Source: Stenotrophomonas geniculata ATCC 19374 = JCM 13324
GTDB taxonomy: Bacteria; Pseudomonadota; Gammaproteobacteria; Xanthomonadales; Xanthomonadaceae
Direction: 5' to 3'
Length of the DNA stretch: 64,000 nucleotides
Assembly (NCBI RefSeq): GCF_001431625.1
Contig: NZ_LLXT01000117.1
Location: 1-64,000 of the forward strand
Shown here: piece after piece, positions 15,948 to 25,512 of the stretch
Layout: each line of letters starts with the position of its first letter
How positions within the stretch are numbered: the stretch's first letter is position 1
Made by a program: the position numbers and the translations under genes
The notes under the pieces: generated by a model
Told to the model about the DNA's origin: nothing
The model's input: the letters and a program-made list of their open reading frames with translations, nothing else
Databases searched by the model: none

Positions 15948-17336
15948 ATGACCACGAACGAAAAATCAGCCCGTGCACTGCCGGTGCAGGACGCGCGGAT
16001 CTACCCGCGCGGTGGGCTGGATGTGCTGTCGCGGGCCGAAGTGGCCCGGCTGCGCGATGCGTCTGCCGGCGGCATGCACGAGCTGCTGCGCCGCTGCGCA
16101 CTGGCCGTGCTGACCAGCGGCAGTGCTTCTGACGATCCGCGCGCGGCGCGCGATCTGTATCCCGATTTCGACATCCAGGTGGCGCAGCAGGATCGCGGCG
16201 TGCGCATCGACCTGGTCAATGCACCGGCGATGGCTTTCGTTGATGGCGAGATCATCCGCGGCGTCGCCGAACTGTTGTTCGCGGTGGTGCGTGACCTGGC
16301 CTACATGGCCATCGAGATGGGCCCGGCCTACGCGGCCGAGCTGGAGTCGTCCGAGGGCATCACCAACGCGGTGTTCGGCTTGCTGCGCAACGCGCGCATC
16401 CTCAATCCGGGCGACCCGAATCTGGTCGTCTGCTGGGGTGGTCACTCGATCTCGCGCGACGAGTACCTGTACACCAAGCAGGTGGGCTACGAGCTGGGTC
16501 TGCGCGGTCTGGACATCTGCACCGGCTGCGGTCCGGGCGCGATGAAGGGCCCGATGAAGGGCGCGACCATTGCCCACGCCAAGCAGCGCCGTACCGTGAC
16601 GCGTTACATCGGCCTGACCGAGCCGGGCATCATTGCCGCCGAGTCGCCGAATCCGATCGTCAACCACCTGGTGATCATGCCGGACATCGAGAAGCGCCTG
16701 GAGGCCTTCGTCCGCATCGGCCACGGCATCATCGTGTTCGCCGGTGGTGTCGGCACGGCCGAGGAAATCCTGTACCTGCTCGGCATCCTGCTGCGCGAGG
16801 AAAACAAGGACCTGCCGTTCCCGCTGATCCTGACCGGCCCGACCGTGGCGGCGCCGTACTTCGAGCAGATCGACCGCTTCATCCGCCTGACCCTGGGCGA
16901 TGCGGTCGCCGAGCGCTACGAGATCGTCATCGGTGACCCGGTGGCGGTAGCCAAGAAGATGGCCAACGGCATCAAGCGCGTGCGTGAGCACCGCCTGGCG
17001 CAGAAGGACTCGTTCTTCTTCAACTGGTCGATCGAGATTCCGTGGGAGTACCAGCAGCCGTTCGTGCCGACCCACGAGGCGATGGCCGCGCTGGACCTGC
17101 ACCACGGGCGTGCCCCGCACGCGCTGGCGGCCGACCTGCGCCGGGCGTTCTCAGGCATCGTGGCCGGCAACGTGAAGGAAGACGGCATGCGCCGCATCGA
17201 GCAGTTCGGGCCGTTCCAGATCCATGGCGACCCGGACATGATGCAGGCCCTGGACGCGCTGCTGCGTGCCTTCGTCGAACAGCGCCGGATGAAGATCTCC
17301 GGCGAATACCAGCCCTGCTATCAGGTGCTGGCCTGA
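15948..17336 (+). CDS. ppnN: Pyrimidine/purine nucleotide 5'-monophosphate nucleosidase (LOG family)
   Basis: About 462 residues. Cytosolic enzyme that cleaves nucleoside monophosphates to base and ribose 5-phosphate; E. coli PpnN is allosterically activated by (p)ppGpp. The central LOG/TIGR00730 fold shows VVCWGGHSISRDEY, GCGPGAMKGPMKGAT and FAGGVGTAEEILYLLGILL (PGGxGT-type loop). Long N- and C-terminal extensions match PpnN rather than short LOG proteins. The start is ATG 15948; a TTG at 15942 is better spaced from GAAGGAAG (15927-15934) and is a real alternative. Preceded by the structured RNA candidate. Confidence 0.92.
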   Translation: MTTNEKSARALPVQDARIYPRGGLDVLSRAEVARLRDASAGGMHELLRRCALAVLTSGSASDDPRAARDLYPDFDIQVAQQDRGVRIDLVNAPAMAFVDGEIIRGVAELLFAVVRDLAYMAIEMGPAYAAELESSEGITNAVFGLLRNARILNPGDPNLVVCWGGHSISRDEYLYTKQVGYELGLRGLDICTGCGPGAMKGPMKGATIAHAKQRRTVTRYIGLTEPGIIAAESPNPIVNHLVIMPDIEKRLEAFVRIGHGIIVFAGGVGTAEEILYLLGILLREENKDLPFPLILTGPTVAAPYFEQIDRFIRLTLGDAVAERYEIVIGDPVAVAKKMANGIKRVREHRLAQKDSFFFNWSIEIPWEYQQPFVPTHEAMAALDLHHGRAPHALAADLRRAFSGIVAGNVKEDGMRRIEQFGPFQIHGDPDMMQALDALLRAFVEQRRMKISGEYQPCYQVLA

Positions 17337-17342
17337 GTCTGC

Positions 17343-17368
17343 GCCGGCGCGATGGGGATCGCGCCGGT
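17343..17368 (+). terminator. Strong hairpin after ppnN, no T-tract
   Basis: GCCGGCGCGAT-gggg-ATCGCGCCGGT, eleven-base arms with one mismatch, seven bases after the ppnN stop. It lacks a U-run, so it may stabilise the mRNA 3' end or act with Rho. Confidence 0.45.
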
Positions 17369-17498
17369 ACAGGCAGGGGAGGGCGGGTCGTCAAAGGCCT
17401 TGACGCCCGTCGCCCCGGAATGACCGTTCATCCTGCCGCCGCTTGCCGGTGGCAGGGCGATGGCCCATCGTGGCCATCAACACGCTGGGGAGCGTCCA

Positions 17499-18017
17499 AT
17501 GTCTTTGCGCCGGCAAAACGGCTTTACGCTGGTTGAGTTGATGGTCACGGTTGCCGTCCTGGCGATCCTGAGCACCATCGCGTATCCGAGCTTCCAAAGT
17601 ACGATCCGTTCCAATCGAATGGCCACGACCAGCAACGAGTTGATGGCCTCGCTGGCGTTGGCGCGCTCGGAAGCGGTCAAAAATGCGCACGGCGCCGGCA
17701 TATGTGCTTCCAGTACCGGTACCAGTTGCGATGGCAAGTCATGGATCGAAGGCTGGATGGTGTGGGATGACACCAACGGCAACGGCGGCTTCGATGCCGG
17801 GGAGGCCGTCCTGCGTTACAGCGAGCCACGCGCAGCGATGTCCGGAGTTGATGTGAACGCGGTGTCGGTGGCGTTCGATCCTCGTGGGCGCAGTCGGGCC
17901 GCTACGGCCACCGACATTACTCTTCGCCCGGACAAATGCGGTGACCAGCCACTTCAACGGCGTCTAACGGTGTCCCTGACGGGCCAGCTCAGGTTGCACA
18001 AGGAGGCCTGCAAATGA
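17499..18017 (+). CDS. fimT: Type IV minor pilin, GspH/FimT family
   Basis: 172 residues. Prepilin leader SLRRQNG|FTLVELMVTVAVLAIL with Phe+1 and Glu+5 for PilD processing, then a GspH beta-rich head with a Cys pair (GICASSTGTSCDG). First gene of the minor-pilin operon; such pilins prime pilus assembly. The ATG at 17499 follows GGGGAG at good spacing; an upstream in-frame codon at 17460 would add 13 residues to the leader. Its stop overlaps pilV (ATGA). It may be called fimU by other nomenclature. Confidence 0.88.
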   Translation: MSLRRQNGFTLVELMVTVAVLAILSTIAYPSFQSTIRSNRMATTSNELMASLALARSEAVKNAHGAGICASSTGTSCDGKSWIEGWMVWDDTNGNGGFDAGEAVLRYSEPRAAMSGVDVNAVSVAFDPRGRSRAATATDITLRPDKCGDQPLQRRLTVSLTGQLRLHKEACK

Positions 18018-18484
18018 ATCGTCGTCGCATCCAGTGGAAGGTGGCGCGCCATGGCGCGCAGAAAGGGTTCAGCCTGATTGAAGTGCTGATCGCCATTCTT
18101 GTGCTCGGCATCGGGCTGCTTGGCTTTGCACTGCTTCAGACCATGAACGTACGCTACGTACAGAGTGCGAACTACCGCACCCAAGCCACCAACCTCAGTT
18201 ATGAGCTGCTCGATCAGGTCCGTATCAATCGCGTAGCTGCCGCGTTGTATGTAGGTGACTACTCAGCGACTACAAGTGAGTGCAATCCGCCGATCGGCAA
18301 GGACATTGATCAGGCAGCCTTCATGAAAGATTGGCGTTGCCGGCTGGGCAAAGCGCTCGGCGACAACGCCAGTGCATCAGTTACCCGCAACAACAACGTG
18401 GTCACGGTGCGCGTCAGTTGGGGAGATGAGCGCTGGAGTGCAGATGCTGATGACACTACCTTCAGTGCGAGTACACGCCTGTGA
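18014..18484 (+). CDS. pilV: Type IV pilus modification/minor pilin PilV
   Basis: 156 residues. Leader with cleavage site QKG|FSLIEVLIAILVLGIGLLG, followed by LQTMNVRYVQSANYRTQATN and LSYELLDQVRINR, typical of PilV. Overlaps fimT and pilW by four bases each (pilW opens on the GTGA at 18481), so translation is probably coupled along the operon. Confidence 0.9.
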   Translation: MNRRRIQWKVARHGAQKGFSLIEVLIAILVLGIGLLGFALLQTMNVRYVQSANYRTQATNLSYELLDQVRINRVAAALYVGDYSATTSECNPPIGKDIDQAAFMKDWRCRLGKALGDNASASVTRNNNVVTVRVSWGDERWSADADDTTFSASTRL

Positions 18485-19662
18485 GCACGCTTCGTTCCCG
18501 TCGTTATCTGGCTGGTGTGTCGATGATCGAGCTCATGATTGCGCTCGCCATCGGCCTGATCATCATGCTCGCCGTGATCCAGGTGTTCGCCGCCTCCCGT
18601 GCGGCCTATCAGTTGTCAGAGGGTATGGCGCGCGTGCAGGAAAATAGCCGGTTCGCGATGGATACCCTGCAGCGCGAACTGCGGATGGCCGGCCATTTCG
18701 GTTGCGTCAACGACCAGTCGCACGATCTTTCCGGATCGCTGCACAGCACTTTGACTGCCAGCGCGCATCCAACCCTGGACTTCGGCCGTTCCATCCAGGG
18801 CTATGAAGCTGTCGGGACCGCGCCCGGCAAAGATGTCACGATCAGCGCAGATCCGCCGACGGGCGGCGTGGACTACCTCCCCGTGCTGCCGAAGGAGATC
18901 GCTGATGCCCTGCCGAACCGGGTCAACGGTAGCGATATCGTGGCAATGCGCTACCTGATGCCCGACGGTGTTCCGGTAACCCTGATCGGCGGCACCGCGT
19001 CCAAGCCGATCTTCAGTTTCGACGCCAAGCGCGTAGCGGTGCTCAACAGTGGTGTCAGCAATCCGGGATTGTTCGGTGTCGCAGATTGCATTTCCGCGAC
19101 CACGTTCCAGGCCAATGCAGTGAATGCCGCTGCCGGTACCGTGACCTTTGACACCGCGCCGAACAACACCGGCACTTTCAGCAGCGTCTATACCGAAGGG
19201 CAGACCATGTTGCATCGCGCCGAAAGCGTGGTGTTCTACGTCGGTAAAGATGCCGACAGGGAGCAGACCTCGCTGTACCGCGTCCGCTTCGGTGCTGCTC
19301 CCAATGGTGCATTCACTGCCAGCGCGCCCGAAGCGCTGGTCGAGGGTGTGGCCAACATGCAGCTGCTGTACGGGCAGGATCGCGGCCTGACGCGGACCGC
19401 ACCAACCGGTTTCATCGACCGCCAAGGCACCGCTGATGACGTGGAGAAGTCATTGACCGATACCGCGCAGGCCTGGCGGCGTGTGGGTGCCGTGCAACTG
19501 GGTCTGGTCATGTCCAGCCCCGACCCGGCCGCAGCTACCCAGGCCAAGGACGGGGCGGCACTCACTGCGCTGGGGGTGACCTTTGCCGCGCCCAGTGATG
19601 GGCGCATGCGCTCCACCTACCAGACGACCATCGCAATCCGTAACCGCCTGTTTGGCAACTGA
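18481..19662 (+). CDS. pilW: Type IV pilus assembly minor pilin PilW
   Basis: 393 residues, GTG start. Leader AG|VSMIELMIALAIGLIIMLAV with Glu+5, then the conserved ENSRFAMDTLQRELRMAGHFGC of PilW. The C-terminal region resembles the PilW domain (QLGLVMSSPDP; TTIAIRNRLF). Forms part of the priming complex with PilV, PilX and PilY1. Confidence 0.9.
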   Translation: MSTLRSRRYLAGVSMIELMIALAIGLIIMLAVIQVFAASRAAYQLSEGMARVQENSRFAMDTLQRELRMAGHFGCVNDQSHDLSGSLHSTLTASAHPTLDFGRSIQGYEAVGTAPGKDVTISADPPTGGVDYLPVLPKEIADALPNRVNGSDIVAMRYLMPDGVPVTLIGGTASKPIFSFDAKRVAVLNSGVSNPGLFGVADCISATTFQANAVNAAAGTVTFDTAPNNTGTFSSVYTEGQTMLHRAESVVFYVGKDADREQTSLYRVRFGAAPNGAFTASAPEALVEGVANMQLLYGQDRGLTRTAPTGFIDRQGTADDVEKSLTDTAQAWRRVGAVQLGLVMSSPDPAAATQAKDGAALTALGVTFAAPSDGRMRSTYQTTIAIRNRLFGN

Positions 19663-19670
19663 GGCATCCC

Positions 19671-20153
19671 ATGGCTCTACGCGCGCCCCGCTGGCAACCT
19701 CCTCGCACTCAACGGGGTGCGGTGCTCTACGTTGCCCTGATCATGCTCATCCTGCTGGCTCTGATCGGCATCGCAGGCATGCAGGTAACAGGCATGCAGG
19801 AGCGCATGGCGGCCAATTATCTACGGACCAACCTGGCGTTCCAGAACGCTGAGCAGAATGCCCGTCAGGTTGAGGACACCATTGCCACCACCATCGAAGG
19901 TGGTGGGTTGTACGCTGCGGCGCAGGAGGCCTGCAGCCCAACCTACGACCCACTGACCTGGGCTAATGGAGTTTCCGCCAATTCGGCGCAGTACACCCGT
20001 CGGATCGACAAGTGCTTCCCATCCTCCAGCCGTCGCGTGGGTGCGAAGTTGAACGAAGACACCGGCAACATCTATCAGGTCACTGCCCTGTCCAGTGATG
20101 CCACCACCAACGCTTCGGCCAGCGCCGTCATCGATACGGTTTTCATTCCATGA
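19671..20153 (+). CDS. pilX: Type IV pilus assembly minor pilin PilX
   Basis: 160 residues. The N-terminus QRGAVLYVALIMLILLALIG and MQVTGMQERMAANYLRTNLA are characteristic of PilX (PilX_N domain). The hydrophobic helix lacks the standard FTLIE consensus but has the Gly before the helix. Cysteines later in the head may form a disulfide. Ends in an ATGA overlap with pilY1. Confidence 0.88.
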   Translation: MALRAPRWQPPRTQRGAVLYVALIMLILLALIGIAGMQVTGMQERMAANYLRTNLAFQNAEQNARQVEDTIATTIEGGGLYAAAQEACSPTYDPLTWANGVSANSAQYTRRIDKCFPSSSRRVGAKLNEDTGNIYQVTALSSDATTNASASAVIDTVFIP

Positions 20154-23100
20154 ACACTCCGCGCCGTTTCCTCCGCCTCACTCCGTCCCAGTGGTTGCGA
20201 TGGGGTACCGCTGGTGCTGTCGTCGCTGCTGTCGCCGCGCTGGTGATCCCGCTACGTGCGGCCATTGGTGACTTCGATATCGCCCAGGAGCCGCTGTACA
20301 GCAAGCAGAGCCAGCCACCGCTGATGATGATGGTGATGTCGCGTGACGAACAGCTGTTCAACAAGGCATACAGCGACTACACCGACATCGGTGGCGGTCC
20401 TGATGGCAGTGAGGACGGCATCCTCGATACGACCTATCTGGATGCATTCGAGTACGGCGGCTACTTCGACTCCAAACTCTGCTACTCGGTGACAGGAACT
20501 GGAGCCAACGCACTGTTCAAGGCTGCCGCGAAGGGCGGTGGCAATAACGGTCACAGCTGCACGGGCCAGTGGTCCGGCAACTTCCTCAACTGGGTCACCA
20601 TGAGCAGGCTGGACGTCATGCGTAGCGTGCTTTACGGTGGACTGCGCACAACAGACAGCCTGACCCAGACCATCATCGAGCGCGCGCGGATTCCCAATGA
20701 TCTGCACGCTTGGGTGAAGGTGTATACCGGTTCAGACATCGGCAGCTTCGCACCGCTGACGGCGAACTCCACCGGCTGGTCATTCTGCAATGGCAACACA
20801 TCTGCCACCAGCGGGTCGCTGATGCGGGTGGCCTCGGGCAACTGGTCCGAGTGGGCAGCGACGGCCAGTTATCAGTGCGGCGTCGGCCGTACCGATACCG
20901 ACGGCAAGCGGGACGTGCCCGGATCGGCAGCGGACTATGCTGTGCGCCTGGATGTCTGCGCGGGAGGCACTGACGCCTTGCGCGAAAGCTACTGCCGCAA
21001 GTACACCAGTGGCAATACCGATCGTTACAAGCCGGCCGGCCTGCTGCAGACCTATGGTGAGAGCGGGCGCCTGCGTTTTGGCCTGATTTCCGGTACATAT
21101 GCCAATCCGCGTGATGGTGGCGTATTGCGCCGGAACATCGGCAAGCTGGCCGGCAATGGTGACAGCTTCTGCGGCGCGGGTGACGAGATCGATCTCTCCA
21201 CCGGACAGTTCTGCTACATGAAGTCCGGCGCGACCGCCAATGGCGAAGGGGTGATCAACACGATCTCCAACTTCAGCATCGACCAGTGGAACTGGAAGGA
21301 TAACTGGACCGACTGCAACCAGTACGGCATTCTTAATCGTGTAGGCACCGATAAATCCAAGATTCTCAACAACCCCGGCTCAGGCAGCCAGAAGTGCAGC
21401 GCCTGGGGCAATCCGCTGGCGGAGATGTATGCAGAAGCCCTGCGCTATGTGACGGGTGGAAGCAAGGTTTACAGTGATTCTGGTGATCTCCCTACGCTGC
21501 CAACCGGCATTGCCTGGGTCGACCCCTATCGGGACCCGGCCAAGGGCGGCAACTCCTATTGCGCTACCTGCAACATTCTGGTCATGTCATCTGGTCTGCC
21601 GTCGTTCGACAGCGACAACATTGGTACGTTGCCCGCTTCGATCAACGCGACTACCGCGACCAACGATATCGGAACCGCTGAGGGCATCGCCGGTAAAAGC
21701 TGGATGATCGGTCGCGTGGGTGCGACCCCGAGTCCGAGCGGCACTCCGCTCAATACCCACGAAGATATCTGCCAGGGGCGTACCGTCGACAATCTCAGCC
21801 TGGCGCGTGGCATCTGTCCCGACATTCCTTCGATGGAGGGTAGCTATCTGGTGGCAGGCATGGCCAAGGCTGCAGCGGCTACCGATCTGCGCCCAGGCGT
21901 ACAGAGCAAGCCAGCCAGTTACAAGATCTCCGCCACCACCTATACCGTGGCGATGGCCGAGAACCTGCCGAAGTTCGAGATCAAGGTCGGCGGCAAGACC
22001 ATCAGTCTGGCGCCGTTGTGCCAGGCCAACAACGACGGTTGGCTGGAAATCAAGGACGCCGGTTGGCGCAGCTGCTTCCTGGGTTCGGTTGGTGTTGGAG
22101 TAAAATCCGGTGTCAACAACAACAAGTACGGTCGGCCGTACGCGAATGACGCGAGTTCGGGCAGCTTCTCGCTGGTATGGGAGGACTCATTGTGGGGCAA
22201 TGACCACGACAATGACGTTGTGGCGATGATGAGCTATTGCGTAGGGGCAGCCTGCAACACTGTGCCGCCGGGTGCCAATGACATGTGCTGGCGTGCTGAT
22301 CCGACCCGCAGCGTGGTTGCCAATACCACCACCACCCTGTGCAACCGCGATCAGTCCAGCCGTGGTACCACCTTGCGCAGCACCGTGGCGGCCGACGAAG
22401 TGTTGATCCGAATCGAGAACCTGTCCGCCTTCGCCGGCAACGCAATGCTGACCGGCTATACCATTTCCGGCTCGAACGCCGCCGATACGGTGCAGCGTCT
22501 GACCCTGCGCAAGGGTGATTACCAACGGGGCACCAGCGGTCCTGCGCGCAATGGTTCCGTCATTACCCAGTCCGATGATTTCCCTAGTACGTGGGATCGG
22601 CCGGTGGTGATCAAGTACAAGGCCTCAAGTGGTGTGGCAGCCGGCCAGCTGGAAAGCCCGCTGTGGTACGCCGCCAAATACGGCGTGCCGGCTGGCAAGA
22701 AGTGGGACAGCAAGAAGCCCGGAGTACCCGACAACTATTTCCTGGCTCGCAATCCTTCCAAGCTGCGCCAGGCGCTGGATGACATCTTTGCCAGTGCTGC
22801 CGAGGGCGACGCGCCGGTCGGTGGCAGTGGCTCGGGTGCACGCATCACTACCGGCTCGTTCACGGTAGGCTCGCATTACAAGGTTACTGCCGGCTCAAAT
22901 GACTGGACGGGTGACGTGGTGGGAACCCAGGTGTTGCCCAGCGGCGCCGATGGTGATGAATTGTGGCGTGCATCGAGCAGGATGGCGGGCGCCAACCGCA
23001 AGATCTTCATGGCGACATCCGCCAACATGCAGGACACCAAGGATGTGGTCACGCCTGTAGCTGCAGCTGCGTTCACGGCGTCCGCCATTCCAGGCAGCAC

Positions 23101-24865
23101 CCGCGCGCAGAAGCTGGCGGTGATGGGCTTCAGCACCACCCCGACACCGATCCCGGCCTGGTTCGGTAGCACGACTGTCGACCAACTGGTCAACTATCTC
23201 AGCGGCAGCGCAGTGCCTGGGCTTCGGACCCGCACCTCGCCTCTGGGTGACATCATCAACTCCACTACTGAAATCGTGTCCAACCGCGATGATTTTGGCT
23301 ATGGGGGCTGGACGGCGCAGAGCGTTGCGTGGAAGCAGACGCTCGGCAGTGCCTACAAGACCTTCCTGAATGCAAAGCGTGCGGCCAATGGACCACCAAC
23401 CATGGTTTATGTCGGTGCCAACGACGGCATGCTGCACGGCTTCAATGCCAGCACCACAGCGGCGGCGGGCAGGGAGGAGTTTGCTTTCATTCCGTCCACA
23501 TCACTGCAGCACATTGCCGAACTGGCGAACCCGAAGTATGGCCACCGCTACTATGTGGACGGTCCGGTGACATCTTCGGATGTCTATTACGGTGATTCCT
23601 GGCATACCGTGGTGGCGGCGACCACCGGCGCCGGTGGCGCGAGCAAGGCGCCGAATGCGGCAAGCGTCGGCAATGGCTCGGTATTCGCTCTGGATGTCAG
23701 CGATCCGAGCGGGTTCGACGCCAGCAAGGTGCTGTGGGAAGTATCCGGCAAGAACGAATCAGATCTTGGTTTCGTGCTTGGCAAGCCAGCGATCGTTCCG
23801 TTGACCAGCGCCACCAGTGGTGGAGCACCGCGTTTTGTCGCGCTGTTCGGCAACGGTGTGAACTCGTCAGGTGGCAAGGCTGTGCTGTACGTGGTCGATA
23901 TCCAGACCGGCAAGGTGCTCAAGCGCTTGAGTCCGGCTGATTCCAAGTACGTGGGCCGCAATGGCCTTATGAACATCGTGCCGGTGGCGCTGAAGAATGC
24001 GGATGGGGTGACCGATACAGTGTATGGCGGCGACATGAAGGGCAATCTGTGGAAGTTCGATCTGTCCAGCAATGATTCGGCCAACTGGAACGTGGCCTAT
24101 AGCGGAGCACCACTGTTCACTGCGACCCGCAACAACGTGGCGCAGCCCATCACCGGAAGCATCGAAGTCAGCAGCGGTCCGGCCGGCGGCATCAGTTTGT
24201 TCTTCGGTACCGGGCAGTACTTCGCGGCCGACGACAACACCGTCAATGCGAATACCGGCGTGCAGACGCTGTATGGCGTATGGGACGATCTGAAAACACC
24301 GATCGCCGACCGCACCAGCCTGGTCCAGCAGAGCGTCTTGGTTGGCACCGACAGCAATGGCTATGAGACCCGCGACATTACCTCCAATCCGGTCAGCTAT
24401 ACGAACAAGCGTGGCTGGTACGTAGACCTGACCGTCGATTCAATCGTTGATGGCGAGCGTTTCATTGCAACGCCGACGATTCAGAGTGGCCGTGTGTTCT
24501 TCCTGACCTATGTTCCCGGGAGCGCCATCTGTGGCAGCGGGGGGGTCAACTGGCGCTACGGTGTGTACCTGCTGACCGGCGGGGGAGGCATGTCTGGCCT
24601 CAGCGACAAGCCCGGCGGTGATTCGATCTGCACCGGCAATTGTGGCGGAATCAAGCTGACCAAGGGGGGCAAGGGCAGCCAGGGCGGACCGATTACCAAC
24701 AACAGTGTGTTTGTCCCCAAACTGACACCCTGCGACCCCAGCAAGACCAAGTGCAAGGTGGATGAGTTGCTGGAACCATGCACCTATATGCTTGGTACCC
24801 AGGGGGCTGATGGCATGTATCTGCCACGGCCCTGTGGGCGCCAGTCATGGCGGCAGATTCGATGA
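20150..24865 (+). CDS. pilY1: Type IV pilus tip/assembly adhesin PilY1
   Basis: 1571 residues. N-terminal signal region (WGTAGAVVAAVAALVIPLRA), a large variable N-terminal half rich in Cys and Gly, then the conserved PilC/PilY1 beta-propeller from about residue 1010 (PTMVYVGANDGMLHGFNA, EEFAFIPSTSLQHIAEL, HRYYVDGPV). The calcium-loop region reads NADGVTDTVYGGDMKGNLWK. The C-terminus CGRQSWRQIR is typical. The protein acts at the pilus tip or assembly site in adhesion and control of retraction. The N-terminal half is the usual place for strain variation. Confidence 0.93.
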   Translation: MNTPRRFLRLTPSQWLRWGTAGAVVAAVAALVIPLRAAIGDFDIAQEPLYSKQSQPPLMMMVMSRDEQLFNKAYSDYTDIGGGPDGSEDGILDTTYLDAFEYGGYFDSKLCYSVTGTGANALFKAAAKGGGNNGHSCTGQWSGNFLNWVTMSRLDVMRSVLYGGLRTTDSLTQTIIERARIPNDLHAWVKVYTGSDIGSFAPLTANSTGWSFCNGNTSATSGSLMRVASGNWSEWAATASYQCGVGRTDTDGKRDVPGSAADYAVRLDVCAGGTDALRESYCRKYTSGNTDRYKPAGLLQTYGESGRLRFGLISGTYANPRDGGVLRRNIGKLAGNGDSFCGAGDEIDLSTGQFCYMKSGATANGEGVINTISNFSIDQWNWKDNWTDCNQYGILNRVGTDKSKILNNPGSGSQKCSAWGNPLAEMYAEALRYVTGGSKVYSDSGDLPTLPTGIAWVDPYRDPAKGGNSYCATCNILVMSSGLPSFDSDNIGTLPASINATTATNDIGTAEGIAGKSWMIGRVGATPSPSGTPLNTHEDICQGRTVDNLSLARGICPDIPSMEGSYLVAGMAKAAAATDLRPGVQSKPASYKISATTYTVAMAENLPKFEIKVGGKTISLAPLCQANNDGWLEIKDAGWRSCFLGSVGVGVKSGVNNNKYGRPYANDASSGSFSLVWEDSLWGNDHDNDVVAMMSYCVGAACNTVPPGANDMCWRADPTRSVVANTTTTLCNRDQSSRGTTLRSTVAADEVLIRIENLSAFAGNAMLTGYTISGSNAADTVQRLTLRKGDYQRGTSGPARNGSVITQSDDFPSTWDRPVVIKYKASSGVAAGQLESPLWYAAKYGVPAGKKWDSKKPGVPDNYFLARNPSKLRQALDDIFASAAEGDAPVGGSGSGARITTGSFTVGSHYKVTAGSNDWTGDVVGTQVLPSGADGDELWRASSRMAGANRKIFMATSANMQDTKDVVTPVAAAAFTASAIPGSTRAQKLAVMGFSTTPTPIPAWFGSTTVDQLVNYLSGSAVPGLRTRTSPLGDIINSTTEIVSNRDDFGYGGWTAQSVAWKQTLGSAYKTFLNAKRAANGPPTMVYVGANDGMLHGFNASTTAAAGREEFAFIPSTSLQHIAELANPKYGHRYYVDGPVTSSDVYYGDSWHTVVAATTGAGGASKAPNAASVGNGSVFALDVSDPSGFDASKVLWEVSGKNESDLGFVLGKPAIVPLTSATSGGAPRFVALFGNGVNSSGGKAVLYVVDIQTGKVLKRLSPADSKYVGRNGLMNIVPVALKNADGVTDTVYGGDMKGNLWKFDLSSNDSANWNVAYSGAPLFTATRNNVAQPITGSIEVSSGPAGGISLFFGTGQYFAADDNTVNANTGVQTLYGVWDDLKTPIADRTSLVQQSVLVGTDSNGYETRDITSNPVSYTNKRGWYVDLTVDSIVDGERFIATPTIQSGRVFFLTYVPGSAICGSGGVNWRYGVYLLTGGGGMSGLSDKPGGDSICTGNCGGIKLTKGGKGSQGGPITNNSVFVPKLTPCDPSKTKCKVDELLEPCTYMLGTQGADGMYLPRPCGRQSWRQIR

Positions 24866-24894
24866 ACTGTTTGCAATCCGGGAAGCCTATGCGC

Positions 24895-25302
24895 ATGAAA
24901 TCACCATTTCGTACCGTCCGTGGTTTCACTCTGATCGAGCTGATGATCACCGTTGCCGTAGTTGCGATTCTTGCCGCTGTTGCCATGCCGGCTTACACCG
25001 AGCACGTGCGCAAGGCCCGGCGCGCCCAGGCCAAGGCCGATCTGGTGGAACTGGCGCAGGTGCTGGAACGCAATCACACCACTCAGAACACCTACGCCGG
25101 TTTGACTCTGCCGTTCACCAGCTCGCCGCGTAACGGCACCTCGTTCTATGCGCTGTCCTTGAACGGTGATGCGACTGCGGCCACGTTCGAGTTGCAGGCG
25201 GTACCGGAGAATGGTCAGGAAGATGACAAATGCGGGACACTGACCCTGGATCAGGCCGGACGAAAGACGCCGAATGCCAGCAAGGGGCCCGGATGCTGGT
25301 GA
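24895..25302 (+). CDS. pilE: PilE-type minor pilin
   Basis: About 135 residues. Leader RTVRG|FTLIELMITVAVVAILAA, then a short head ending with the Cys pair DDKCGTLTL...GPGCW, the D-loop disulfide typical of PilE/PilA-like pilins. The start at 24895 is favoured because GGGAAG is 9 bases upstream. ATG 24889, or ATG 24862 (which overlaps the pilY1 stop), are possible. Last gene of fimT-pilVWXY1-pilE. Confidence 0.88.
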   Translation: MKSPFRTVRGFTLIELMITVAVVAILAAVAMPAYTEHVRKARRAQAKADLVELAQVLERNHTTQNTYAGLTLPFTSSPRNGTSFYALSLNGDATAATFELQAVPENGQEDDKCGTLTLDQAGRKTPNASKGPGCW

Positions 25303-25336
25303 AGGGCGGGCCGTTTCGCCACATCGCATAAAAGAC

Positions 25337-25366
25337 TTGCACTCTCCGGCGAACGCTGGCTAAAAT
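25337..25366 (+). promoter_or_regulatory. Promoter of tRNA-Asn
   Basis: TTGCAC (25337-25342), 18-bp spacer, TAAAAT (25361-25366), about 10 bp before the tRNA. Confidence 0.65.
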
Positions 25367-25375
25367 GCGCACCCC

Positions 25376-25452
25376 GCCCGAATAGCTCAGCCGGTTAGAG
25401 CACTTGACTGTTAATCAGGGGGTCGTTGGTTCGAGTCCAACTTCGGGCGCCA
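25376..25452 (+). tRNA. tRNA-Asn (GTT)
   Basis: 77 nt with CCA encoded. The acceptor GCCCGAA pairs with TTCGGGC. The anticodon loop CTGTTAA has anticodon GTT, and the T arm GTTGG-TTCGAGT-CCAAC is intact. Confidence 0.97.
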
Positions 25453-25464
25453 GATTCGAAAAAG

Positions 25465-25487
25465 CCGCGAGAAATCGCGGTTTTTTT
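25465..25487 (+). terminator. Terminator after tRNA-Asn (bidirectional)
   Basis: CCGCGA-gaaa-TCGCGG flanked by A-rich sequence on the left and a seven-base T run on the right. It may also end the reverse pseudopilin gene. Confidence 0.88.
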
Positions 25488-25512
25488 CGTTTCCGCGATG
25501 GCATTTCAGTTT

